Part shown: positions 1-8,985 of the stretch, piece by piece
Position numbering within the stretch: the stretch's first letter is position 1
How the letters are laid out: the number at the start of each line of letters is the position of its first letter
Assembly: GCA_009869945.1 (NCBI GenBank)
Contig: WIXG01000724.1
Span: 1-24,563, forward strand
Length of the DNA stretch: 24,563 nt
DNA from: Mesaphorura yosii
Taxonomy: Eukaryota > Arthropoda > Collembola > Poduromorpha > Tullbergiidae
Reading direction: 5' to 3'
Position numbers and translations under genes: made by a program
The notes under the pieces: model-generated
Told to the model about the DNA's origin: nothing
What the model saw: only the letters and a program-made list of their open reading frames with translations
Databases searched by the model: none

Positions 1-173
1 GAGCCCGTTGTGCACTACATGGACCCAATGTTCCCTTTTTCATATTTATGTTCTCATACGCTGGGGCGATGCAGGTGAGTTGTAATGGAGACAAGAGGGT
101 ATTCAAGGCCGGTGACCTGAAGGAAATCCTCAGGCTTTTGGGAGAGGAGATGAAAACACTTGAAACTGCCTGA
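1..173 (+). CDS. 3' terminal exon of an upstream gene (possibly WSD1/DGAT-like acyltransferase)
   Basis: One frame is open from position 3 to a TGA at 171-173 (about 56 residues, cut by the window edge), and an AATAAA lies 30 bp downstream, so this looks like a last exon. The peptide has a hydrophobic stretch with FIFMFSYAGAMQVSCNGDKR, then an amphipathic helix ending EEMKTLETA. That order (beta strand, NG turn, strand, then a helix of Leu/Glu type) resembles the C-terminus of WSD1-like wax ester/diacylglycerol acyltransferases, but this is a resemblance from memory only. A good donor-like string (cag|gtgagt) at 72-80 leaves open that the exon ends there instead. Confidence 0.4.
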   Translation, partial: ARCALHGPNVPFFIFMFSYAGAMQVSCNGDKRVFKAGDLKEILRLLGEEMKTLETA

Positions 174-202
174 GACGTGAACCCCCTTTGTCATTGCCAA
201 GT

Positions 203-208
203 AATAAA
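203..208 (+). promoter_or_regulatory. Polyadenylation signal AATAAA for the 1-173 exon
   Basis: A canonical AATAAA lies 30 bp after the TGA of the first exon and before the next gene. It supports reading 1-173 as a 3' end. Confidence 0.5.
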
Positions 209-413
209 TCAATTATCGACGCGACGCTAAAGTTGTTTTATAGGCAGTTTGGTTGACCACTAATGAGTAATGACGTCAATGGCTGGCGTCTCAACCTTGA
301 CTGAACCAAAGTCCCATGTGCTCATATGCGCCGCCTCCGTTTCTGTTCATTCTCGAGTCAGACCCACGCCTGTCCCCACGCGCAAACGTCTGCACCCGTG
401 CTGCGCCGCCGTT

Positions 414-2085
414 ATGGCGTCGTCGTCGTCCCCCGTCCGCAGATCGACTCTTCCGTCTCCGCCACAGATCTGTATCATTGGCGCTGGCATCTCAGGCCTT
501 TGTACCGCCATTCAGCTACGCAAGCAACTGCGCCTGGACTCATTCACAATTCTGGAAGCTGCTCGAGACGTGGGTGGTACTTGGCTCGCGAACACATACC
601 CTGGTTGTGCATGTGACACACATTCTCATATGTACAGCTTTTCTTTTCAACGTAACCCATCATGGTCACGAGCATTTGCACCACAACCAGAGATTTTGGA
701 GTATTTGCAGGGTGTGGCACGGAGTCAAGACCTGTACAAGAAGATTCAGTTTAACACGAGGGTGGTGGAGGCTCGGTGGAAGGAGGTGGACAAGAAATGG
801 CTCGTGGTCACAACATCAAGTGGGCACGAGGACGGCGGAATCGAGCCCTGTACGACGATGACGACGACTGCCTACGACATTCTCGTCTCTTGTGTCGGAT
901 TCTTGCGGGTGCCACACATTCCACCACAATTTTCCACATTTGAAGGGCCTCTCATCCATACCGGTGCCTGGGACCCGCGCAGCACCGTGGACCTCATCAA
1001 GGGTAAGGTCGTCGCCGTGGTTGGAAGTGGATCCAGTGCAGTCCAACTGATTCCTGCCATTGCACCACTCGTGAGCCAGTTGCACATTTTTGCACGAAGT
1101 GCAGCACACGTGAGTTCAAGACCACAACACAAATACCCGGCCTTTATCCGGGCGGCGTTCAAATGGCTTCCACCATTCGCTTGGTTGGCACGTGCGTTCT
1201 TGTACATCTTTATTGAAGTCATCTGGTACACTTTTCGGGACGGCAGACACTGTGGCGGTGTTGTCAACCGTCTGGGCAGGGCAATTTCCGCGAGACATTT
1301 ACGAAAGGCGGGTTTGGAGGACGACCGACTTCAGGCCGGGCTCATGCCGCAATACACTTTTGGTTGTAAACGAATTTGTCTCTCGGAATCTTACTACACG
1401 ACGTTTAAGCTCCCACACGTGAGGCTGCACACGGCTCCAATTATACACGTGGGCGAACGGAGCTTGAAAACGGCTGCAGCTGCAGGCGGAGACGGAGCCA
1501 ACGTGACGACGACGATGACGACGGACCTGGACGTCCTCATCCTTTGCACTGGATATAAAGTACAAGACTTCTTTGCTCCATTACAAATATTTGGACGTGG
1601 TGGAGTGGACGTTGGCGCGATGTGGAAGAGTGACAGGCCACGGACGCTGCATGGGATTGTGAGTGACCTCATGCCCAACGCGTTTATGGTCCTTGGTCCA
1701 AATACGGTACGTCTGCCTAACCTAACCTAAAATTGAACTGGCACCCTGTATCCTGTTCGGCTCACTTTCTGTACAGTTTCTTGGTCATCACAGTCTCATT
1801 TTTATGGCGGAGTGTCAGGTCAACTTCATAGTGCAAGTCGTTGCTGAAATGATGCGCCGCCATGTGACGCTGGGCGTGGTCAAGAGCAGTGCTGTACGAG
1901 ATTGGATGCAGCAGTTGGACACGTGGATGCAGGGTACAGTGTGGGAGTCGTCGTCAGTGGGTAACTGTAGTTCATGGTACACCAATGCACGTGGACAGGT
2001 TACGACTCTATGGCCTGGTACATGCACACGATACTGGTGGCAGACTAGGAAACTGAATGCGGGACAGTTTGAATTTGAATTGTGA
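414..2085 (+). CDS. Baeyer-Villiger-type flavin monooxygenase
   Basis: Predicted FAD- and NADPH-dependent monooxygenase that inserts oxygen into ketones or oxidises N/S centres; substrate unknown. Exons are 414-1706 and 1777-2085, joined in phase 0 across a 70-bp GT-AG intron, giving about 533 residues, the usual family length. Visible motifs: FAD Rossmann GAGISG near the N-terminus, the FxGxxxHxxxW(D) Baeyer-Villiger fingerprint as FEGPLIHTGAWD, NADPH Rossmann GSGSSA, and a C-terminal ATG-type motif LILCTGY. Exon 2 opens with FLGHHSLIFMAECQVNFI, typical of the family. The start at 414 (gttATGg) is preferred because it sits just before the FAD domain; an in-frame ATG at 270 would add 48 residues of no clear character. 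No AATAAA was seen downstream. Such enzymes are common in bacteria and fungi and patchy in animals. Confidence 0.9.
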
Positions 2086-2140
2086 TCACCACATGAAAAA
2101 ACACGCCTAAGAGTTCATTTTCCTCGTCGATTTTTCTAAT

Positions 2141-2146
2141 TTTATT
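2141..2146 (-). promoter_or_regulatory. Polyadenylation signal (AATAAA on minus strand)
   Basis: TTTATT on the plus strand reads AATAAA on the minus strand, about 90 bp beyond the stop of the acidic-protein ORF at 2235. It lies in the short gap between two convergent genes. Confidence 0.4.
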
Positions 2147-2234
2147 AATTCAGAGTTCATTAACAATTCAGTGCAGTGCAAAAAAAATTCAGAACTCGTG
2201 CACGTTCATTGTGCATAATTTGTTAATTGCAAAT

Positions 2235-2927
2235 TTAGCCGTCAATTTCACGGTGTTTCATTCTCCACTGTTTCTTCTCCGGTGTCCTTGCTGATGATGA
2301 TGGCACTGGCACCGTTGTCGGTGATGTTACAGTGGCAGAGCCCTTTTCCTCCGCAAGTACTTTGATGATCTCTTCCTTCTTTGCCGCTTCCGGTTTTGGT
2401 GGAGCCAGAATTGGATCATTTGCAATTATTTCCTCTTCCCACTCTTCCTCCTCCGCCTGAACTACTAGCTTCCCAGGATTACGCTTAATAACCCGAACCT
2501 CCTCCACCACCTCTTCCTCCTCCACCGCTTCTTCCTCTCCCACCACTTTCGCAGGTTGTGTTTGCTCCCTCACAAAAACTTTCTCCATGCCACGTCGTCC
2601 ACACCTTTCCCCGGCATTTCCACCTTCCCCTCCTCCGCCTACCATAACTGACACTAGAACAGGTGACCCAGCACCCTCCGCCTCCTCCTCAGCATTGTTA
2701 TGCGTTTTCATGCCATCAGTTCCCCCAACATCACGTACTTCCACAGTGCCGCTTCTTGTACTGACGCCAGCTGTTTCCACGACACGCGTGCGCATGCCGT
2801 CGCACACAACGACCACGACCACCGCTGGCGTCGCGTGAGCCTTAGTGCCACAGCATCTGCATTGACACTGACACTGACAGCAATGCTCCTTCATCGTGCT
2901 GCTCGCGTGCCTTGAACTTGTTGTCAT
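2235..2927 (-). CDS. Acidic, low-complexity protein of unknown function
   Basis: Open frame of about 230 residues from ATG at 2927 (context aacATGa) to a stop at 2235. The frame stays open upstream to 3059, but only a GTG lies there, so 2927 is the likely start. Composition is extreme. There is a cysteine/glutamine run (CCQCQCQCRCC) near the N-terminus, a run of six valines, glycine-rich stretches, then long Glu/Val-rich segments (GEEEAVEEEEVVEEVRV, EEEEWEEEII) and a Pro/Ser/Thr-rich tail. No signal peptide, membrane span or known domain is evident. A minus-strand AATAAA about 90 bp downstream supports a real transcript, but low-complexity DNA can give fortuitous ORFs. Function not assigned. 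Confidence 0.5.
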   Translation of the reverse strand: MTTSSRHASSTMKEHCCQCQCQCRCCGTKAHATPAVVVVVVCDGMRTRVVETAGVSTRSGTVEVRDVGGTDGMKTHNNAEEEAEGAGSPVLVSVMVGGGGEGGNAGERCGRRGMEKVFVREQTQPAKVVGEEEAVEEEEVVEEVRVIKRNPGKLVVQAEEEEWEEEIIANDPILAPPKPEAAKKEEIIKVLAEEKGSATVTSPTTVPVPSSSARTPEKKQWRMKHREIDG

Positions 2928-4061
2928 GTTGAATGAATTAAATCCCTGGTTCGAGTGCAGTAGAATGTCCGGGTCTCTCAATCGCCTTTCGAAAAGTTGA
3001 GTGTGATGGAGGAATAAACGTAAGCGAACCGCAAAACCAAACAAAATCAAACCACACACGATCAGGAAGTCAAAATAGCTAAAGTATAATTGCGTCGTTC
3101 TTGTGGTAACTCCATATGGAAAGATTATTTATTTATTCAGAATCAAAAGCACATTATCAATCTCGTACTTTGTTGGCTTGAGAGCACAAGTTGATGAAAA
3201 AAATTGACCAATGCGTTCCTTGACGAATTACAAATGCACACACCAACCCACAACTCAAGGAACCCAAACTTCTGAAGGTCTCAGTATAGTGGCCGGTGAG
3301 CTTTGCTGGGGAGTGCCAACAGGTTTGATAGAAGACGTGCACGGGTATCATCAGCATGTATCATCATAATGTAGAGTGAATCCATTTAGAAGCATTTATT
3401 TCCAAAATAAGAACCATTTCGAATAAAAGAATCCTGTCGAATAAGTGTGTATAGAGACTAAGTTAGCATCACGGCTATCGAATTCTTGATTCTTTCCGTT
3501 ACAATTATTCCAGTTTCATCTTAACCAATCGACCTTTTGTGACACGCTGGTACATCTTTTAAGAAGGTTACAATGCTGGGTGTAATTTTAGGTAGATCTA
3601 TCTTAAGATCAAGACTTGCGAGTTCCCGACAACTTGGAAAATTCTCGAGGCCAAATTCGTTGTAAAGGAAGGTGTCATTAACGGATGTTTTTGGGCCACA
3701 ATTTTTTATTTTTGCGATTAATAGGCCTTAGTCCAGAGAAAAAAAATCCGTCGAGACCGGACTCAAACATTTGAATTTCCCGGGTCCCAGAGCCGGGTGA
3801 AGTCTGACCCTCGATTTTTCAACTTTTTCCTGGGCGGTGCTATCGGGTCGTGGTTTTCCCATAAAATAGCCCTATTTGTATAGATCACAACCCTGAAGGA
3901 CCCGTCTCGAAATTCCATCCCAGCTTCGAGTTATGAGGGAGCCAGCGGATAAAGCCTACCATTAACAATACCTGACATAGGATTGCTTACGAGTAATGAG
4001 CAGAACGTATCAAGGATGTTCATGTTACGTACTTGTACAATGGTTCTTCTCTCAACGACAC
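2928..4061. other. Non-coding stretch, no gene recognised
   Basis: AT-rich sequence with only short, composition-driven ORFs. A more GC-rich block at about 3740-3960 contains a small palindromic element (cccgggtcccagagccgggt around 3779) and may be a dispersed repeat, but no terminal repeats or coding content could be identified. Confidence 0.5.
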
Positions 4062-4316
4062 CTGGTAAAAATTCTTGCAGCCAGGACCTCCGTACGTGTA
4101 GTGATAATCAGTCTGATTCGGTGATTCTTTTCCGGTTTTAAACGGCTCGTAGTTTGACTGATATAAAAATGGCTTCCACGGGTTTACCGTTTTTACGCAA
4201 ACAAAGGCGTCCAGATCAAAAATTTCGTTTGGTGAGCAGCATTGTGGTTTGTTGAAAATTAATGGCAAATGAGAAAAAGTGAATGTGTCTGATTCACAGT
4301 CCAGTGTAACAAGCTC
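4062..4316 (-). CDS. Orphan internal exon, cysteine-containing extracellular domain (Methuselah-like GPCR ectodomain?)
   Basis: On the minus strand an 85-codon frame is bounded by a plausible acceptor (ctttcgctaccgttag before 4316) and a possible donor (CAG|GTGTCG at 4062/4061). The peptide has a paired cysteine followed by a spaced cysteine and tryptophan (PQCCSPNEIFDLDAFVCV, then NPW), a pattern like the N-terminal ectodomain of Methuselah-like receptors. An upstream CES motif and a downstream GGPGC add further cysteines. No partner exons (signal peptide upstream, transmembrane exons downstream) could be found within the window, so it may be a gene fragment. The family assignment is weak. 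Confidence 0.35.
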
Positions 4317-4369
4317 CTAACGGTAGCGAAAGAAAGGAGACTTGTCAGGTTTCCTAATCGAATTTTGAG

Positions 4370-4814
4370 TTACATTTTATTTATACAAATTGAGAATTTT
4401 GACACACTGATTGAATGATATTACAGAATAAATGCAAAGCAGAGAACATCGAAAGAGAACCCTAGAGCTTCTCCTGAGAGCATGCTCGGCTCTCTTTATA
4501 TACTTAACCTTAATTCTAAAAAGGATAATGACTAAGTGACTACAGAATCTTATTTTTAACCAAATGACATTAATCTATGCTTAACCTCACAATTAAGACT
4601 CGTTGGAGACGAAGATATCTTAAGATACATTAGCCAACCGAGACGATATGAATAAAAGATTTGATTATTACAAACCAAAATCAATAAAATGTTATCAGCT
4701 ATTTAGTTAAGAACTATTAATAATCTTTAATAATCTATGATGATCTGTGGTGTGTGTTACTCCAGTCTCATTCTATTCGGAATGGAGTGGGCGTGGTATT
4801 ACTGGAGTTTTACA
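4370..4814 (-). mobile_element. Possible solo LTR (minus orientation)
   Basis: Read on the minus strand, the segment starts TGTAAAACTCCAG at 4814, has a TATA box (TATATAAAG at 4502-4494) followed by a compact GC-richer leader, then AATAAA at 4381-4376. That is the U3-R-U5 order expected of an LTR. An 8-bp inverted repeat (actccagt at 4759-4766, actggagt at 4801-4808) sits near the outer edge. No second copy, primer-binding site or target-site duplication could be confirmed. Confidence 0.25.
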
Positions 4815-5452
4815 ACTTTGATTAAACCACGTTGGACGAACCCCCACCCGCCTGTGAAATTGTGCAAGTGATCGCCATCCGTCAATGTCAGCTGTCACAA
4901 GCAGAATTTTCCGTCAACGTTGCAAGGTTCACACACACACAAATCGCATCAGTCAATGCCAATCGCACGTGAAAGTGTCAAGTTTGACTTTCATAGGTGA
5001 GCCGTGACACATTGATGGATTACTAATTAATTGACCAATTAGTGGGATGTTGGTGAGCAGACTGATTAATGACCAGCGAACCACGATCGTCAGAATTCGG
5101 ATTCTGTTAATTAATCCCGCCTGTGCGTCGTCCACTCGACTTGCATGATTCCAAATTCAGTTTGATTAATGACCTATTTACGTGATGATTTGCCGATAAA
5201 TTCCAACCTCACGTTGCGATTACAATTAAATATAACTAAGCTTGAATTCCGTTTATGGGCTCAAGTGTATTCTCGTGCACAAGTGCTTCCATTAAATATT
5301 CATGTAATTCAGAATAGCAGAGAACTCAAGTCCTGGGTTTGGAAACTGACCACTTTGTTATTCCTAATGGATTTTTGATTGATGGATGATGGTATTGACA
5401 TCGTTCGTGTTGATGGAATTTCAAAGTCGTGCTGATTACCCAAAACTTTCAT
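4815..5452. other. Intergenic region upstream of the LPMO gene
   Basis: AT-rich, with repeated attaat/ttaatga motifs between about 5010 and 5180 and no convincing coding sequence. It probably contains the upstream regulatory region of the gene at 5543. Confidence 0.5.
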
Positions 5453-5460
5453 TATATAAA
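5453..5460 (+). promoter_or_regulatory. TATA box of the LPMO gene
   Basis: TATATAAA lies 83 bp upstream of the ATG at 5543. An initiator-like ttcactg follows about 35 bp downstream (near 5488), giving a short 5' UTR of about 55 bp. Confidence 0.6.
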
Positions 5461-5542
5461 CTTCAAATTTAAATTGACAATTCACACATTCACTGCTCTT
5501 TAACCCACCGGTTAACATAGCGAAGACTCAAAACTCATTTCC

Positions 5543-6713
5543 ATGAATATTCTGGTCGTGTTTGCCGTGTTGGCATTGAGCTCTGTTTCTCATGCCCACA
5601 CTGCCGCTTTTGCCAATGGCATGTACTGCCGAGGTGGACCTAATCCCAACCATGATGATCAAAACACAAACACTGTAGTCAGTCCACTTTACGATTTGAG
5701 GAGGCAAGATTGGTGGTTCCAACACGATCGAGGCTGTGACAGAGTGCCACCTCCCCCTGGCGAGTTCCTTGAGTTGCCCGCTGGAGGAAGTTTCACCGTT
5801 GAGTTGGCACACAACCGTGCTCAAACCACTCTGTCCTACAACGGACAGTATACTTCCGACTGGCCCGACGGCAACTGGCATCCAGAGGACTGGAATGGGG
5901 GAAATGTAGGTGAAGGTTGCATCCAGGATGATGGAGCTATGCACACACAATCCCAAGCAAAGGCCGCTGGAACCGCCTTTGCCATTAGCTACAACTCAGA
6001 CTTAAACGCTGTGAATATGGAGAATTTGGTCGTCTTCAGTGTCCTGCCAAAGTAAACAAAATGAATCATAGCTTTATAACACGTGATATTCATTACAAAT
6101 CTTGGCTGCTCCCAGCACTCCATGGAAACGTATAGCCACCTATCAAGTCCCGAGGGACCTTCCACCTTGCCCTGCCGAGGGATGCACTTGTGCCTGGCTT
6201 TGGGTTCCAAAGGGATGTGGACAGCCCAACATGTGAGTGAATAATTGTTGGATAATTATTGCAATGCATGTCATGTCATGCAGGGCATATTTAACTAAAT
6301 GGCGTGATTAACTCCAGATACATGCAAGGGTTCAAATGCAAGGTCACTGGCTCCAACTCGAACAGGCGACTTGCCAGGGCCCAGGTTCCCAGGTATTGTG
6401 CCAACTTCCCTCAGAACTGTGTCAGTGGTGCAAAGCAGATCCTTGTGTACATGCGTAAGTTCAGCACTGAAGCGTCATGTATAGTTTAATCCGACGGTAG
6501 AATACGATAATGACCAGCTAAAAAATCAATAGAGGCTGAAGGAAACAACGTCCAGAAACCTGGCAGTGACTTTGTATCGTACGGCGCTGATTGGGGCTTC
6601 CACCCAGGTTAGTTTGAACTGGTGGCTTTCTATGAATGAAATGATGTATGACCACGAAATCTGTAACTGGAAAATGTCTGCATTCAGGTGCCCAGAACGA
6701 CATCTTTGAGTAA
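5543..6713 (+). CDS. Secreted AA14-like lytic polysaccharide monooxygenase
   Basis: Predicted copper enzyme that oxidatively cleaves glycosidic bonds outside the cell. Exons: 5543-6051, 6116-6232, 6318-6454, 6533-6607, 6688-6713; every join keeps the frame with GT-AG borders, giving 287 residues. The signal peptide (1-18, ending SVSHA) is followed directly by His19, so the mature N-terminus would be histidine, as the LPMO histidine brace requires. The second brace His is probably His134 (GAMHT) and the axial Tyr probably Tyr150 (FAISYNSDL). Shared landmarks with fungal AA14 proteins are [60 protein letters not shown] and a C-terminal GAQNDIF. No carbohydrate-binding module is present. The family is known mainly from fungi, so an intron-bearing copy in an arthropod suggests ancient transfer. 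Substrate cannot be inferred. Family assignment is from recognised motifs. Confidence 0.88.
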
Positions 6714-6824
6714 GGACGCACTACGACCAGGAGCCTCCGTACTGCATGGACAGTTGATTCCAATTCATAGTAGATTCAAAATTTCATTCAGTTTCTATTT
6801 TAAATTTATTATCTTATATTGGGC

Positions 6825-6830
6825 ATTAAA
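6825..6830 (+). promoter_or_regulatory. Probable polyadenylation signal (ATTAAA) of the LPMO gene
   Basis: The common variant ATTAAA lies 112 bp after the TAA at 6711-6713. Confidence 0.4.
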
Positions 6831-7116
6831 GTGCACTTAAATATTCTGCATTTGGGTATGAAGTTGACTGTTTCTTGGAGGTGAAAATGACAAGCAAGTA
6901 AAATACCGTCTGCGTGCATAAGTTTTATTCATCGGGTCAAATGTACGGACAAGGAATTCCTCAACACCTTCGATAATGGCAAGGTAGATTTCACCTTTGG
7001 GTTTGGCGCCAAGAGATTTTGGAGGCACACCAGAAAAGTGGCACTATTTATGAATTTAAAATTCACAGATGATATTGCCTTGCTGCACATTCCAAATGGA
7101 TTTGTCAGCGTACCTG

Positions 7117-8985
7117 CACCTTCACCAGCTTGGAGTTGGTATCAGAGGAGGGTCTGAGATCGGGGCCCACGCTGGACGTGCCTACGTCAACGCGCAGCAC
7201 CCCAGCACTCGCGTTTTCCTGAAATTGGATTTTCGGGATGCGTTCAATGAGATTCGCAGCGACCGCCTACTCCACATTGTTCGGGAGCGGTACCCCGCCG
7301 CCTTCCCGCATCTCTTTCAGGCGTATGGAGCACCAGCACAGCTCTACTACGGGAGCAAGTTCATCGAAAGCCGAAGAGGGGTGATGCAGGGTGACCCCCT
7401 TGGTCCGGCCCTCTTCGCACTGCTGGTGCAGCCGATAGTGGTCGCCATGGAGACCGAGTTGAACGTGTGGTATTTGGATGACGCCACTCTCGGGGACACT
7501 CCGACGAAGGTGCTCAACTCCCTTCAGCTGGTTATGGAGGTGGCTGCGGGCATCCGTCTCCATCTTAACACCGACAAGTCCGAGCTGCTGGTTCTCGGCG
7601 CCGAGTCGGAGGAAGAGCGGATGGGTGTGTTGGACTACTTCCGAGCCTTTGCGCCTGGGATAGTCGATCTTCAGCCCGCCGATATCACCCTGCTCGGCAG
7701 CCCATTGACTCTACCAGCTCTGGAGACCGTGCTGAAGAAGAAAACAGCTGCACTCGAGAAATCGGCAGCTCGCCTCCACCAGCTCACCGCTCACTCCGCA
7801 TTTTTCCTCCTTCGTGCCTCCATCTCTCTCCCCCGACTCATCTACTTCCTCCGTTGTGCTCCAGCCTTCAAACGCTGGGGCCTGCTCGAGGTCTACGACA
7901 GGGAGCTGAAGGCAACACTGGAGCAGCTGCTGAATTGCTCCCTCTCCCCAGAATCTTGGCTGCAGTCCTCGCTCTCGGTCAAGCATGGTGGCTTGGAGAT
8001 CAGGCAGGCGCTGCACACGGTGATTCCGAGCTTCTTAGCGTCGGTGCACGCTTGCCTGCTACACTCAACATCTTTACTTCCCCCCACCATCCCCGTCCGG
8101 GACGAGGACGTGGACGAGGCCATGGAGCTCTGGGCTCTCCACTTCCAGCCCTCAGTCCTACCACTGGAGGTGAGCAGAGCCTACCAGGTTCAGTGGGAGG
8201 CTCCACTTTTCAAGCTTGCTGGTCAGCAGCTACTCGTCTCCGCCACCACACGACCAGAGCGAGCCCGTCTACTCGCCTCCGCCGTTCCAGAATCTGGACT
8301 TTGGCTCAACGCGCTCCCTTCCCCACCTCTCGGCACACACTTGGACAACGAATCCTTCCGGATCGCAGCCGCACTTCGCCTCGGGGTGAAGCGTTTGTCA
8401 GCCTCACACCTGCCCGTGCGGAGCCAACGTTGAGGAAAACGGCCATCATGGCCTCAGCTGCCTGCGGTCGGCTGGCCGTAACTCACGGCACGCCGCCGCA
8501 AACGACGTAATCTCCCGAGCCCTTCGATCTGCCGGAGTCCCGAATATGAAGGAGCCTGTTGGCTGTTCGCGAGCAGACGGCAAGCGCCCTGATGGCCTCA
8601 CCTTGGTGCCATGGAACGTTGGAAAGTCGTTGGTGTGGGACTTCACGTGTGGTGATACGTTCGTCCCTTCCCACCTCCTCAATACGTCCGTCTACCCTGG
8701 AAGAGCAGCCATTGACCTCGCCGTCGCCAAACGGCGCAAATACCAATTCCTGACTCCTCGCCTCCACTTCGTGCCAGTAGCGGTGGAGACGAGTGGGGTG
8801 TGAGAGCCGGAGGGGCTAGCCTTCATCAGGAGATCGGGGTCCGTGTTGCTGCAGCAACGGGCGAGAAGAGGGCCACTTCCTTCCTGCTCCAGCGACTGGC
8901 AATCGCTGTGCAGCGGGGAAATGTGGCTTCGGTGCTGGGGACGCTGCCTACTGGGGAGAAGTTCGAAGAGATATTTCTTCTGTGA
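7117..8985 (+). mobile_element. Decayed non-LTR retrotransposon: reverse transcriptase, zinc knuckle and restriction-like endonuclease
   Basis: The frame opening at 7069 becomes recognisable at about 7117 (QLGVGIRGG) and shows reverse-transcriptase motifs: KLDFRDAFN (first catalytic Asp), GVMQGDPLGPALFALL and the YLDD box. It ends early at 8433. Protein similarity then continues in another frame from about 8408, with a Cys/His knuckle (CPCGANVEENGHHGLSC) and a KRPDG...VWD motif compatible with the RPD/D of R2-type restriction-like endonucleases. That frame stops at 8801-8803, and a third frame carries the tail (FLLQRLAIAVQRGN, VASVLGTL) to 8985. So at least two frameshifts, plus loss of the 5' part including any N-terminal DNA-binding domain, make this a dead copy. 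Its GC-rich, Leu/Pro-rich coding differs from the AT-rich flanks. Confidence 0.85.

Noticed and set aside
270..413. N-terminal extension of the flavin monooxygenase starting at ATG 270
   Set aside because: The 48 added residues have no clear targeting or domain character and the downstream ATG at 414 has a better context and sits just before the FAD motif.
2928..3059. Longer form of the acidic protein starting at 3059
   Set aside because: The codon at 3059 is GTG, an unlikely start in an animal; the first ATG is at 2927.
3157..3357. 66-codon minus-strand frame
   Set aside because: No domain, no splice or poly(A) context; looks fortuitous.
6837..7028. 63-codon minus-strand frame between the LPMO and the retroelement
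   Set aside because: It has a normal amino-acid mix and a possible donor, but no recognisable family and no partner exons; unsupported as a gene.
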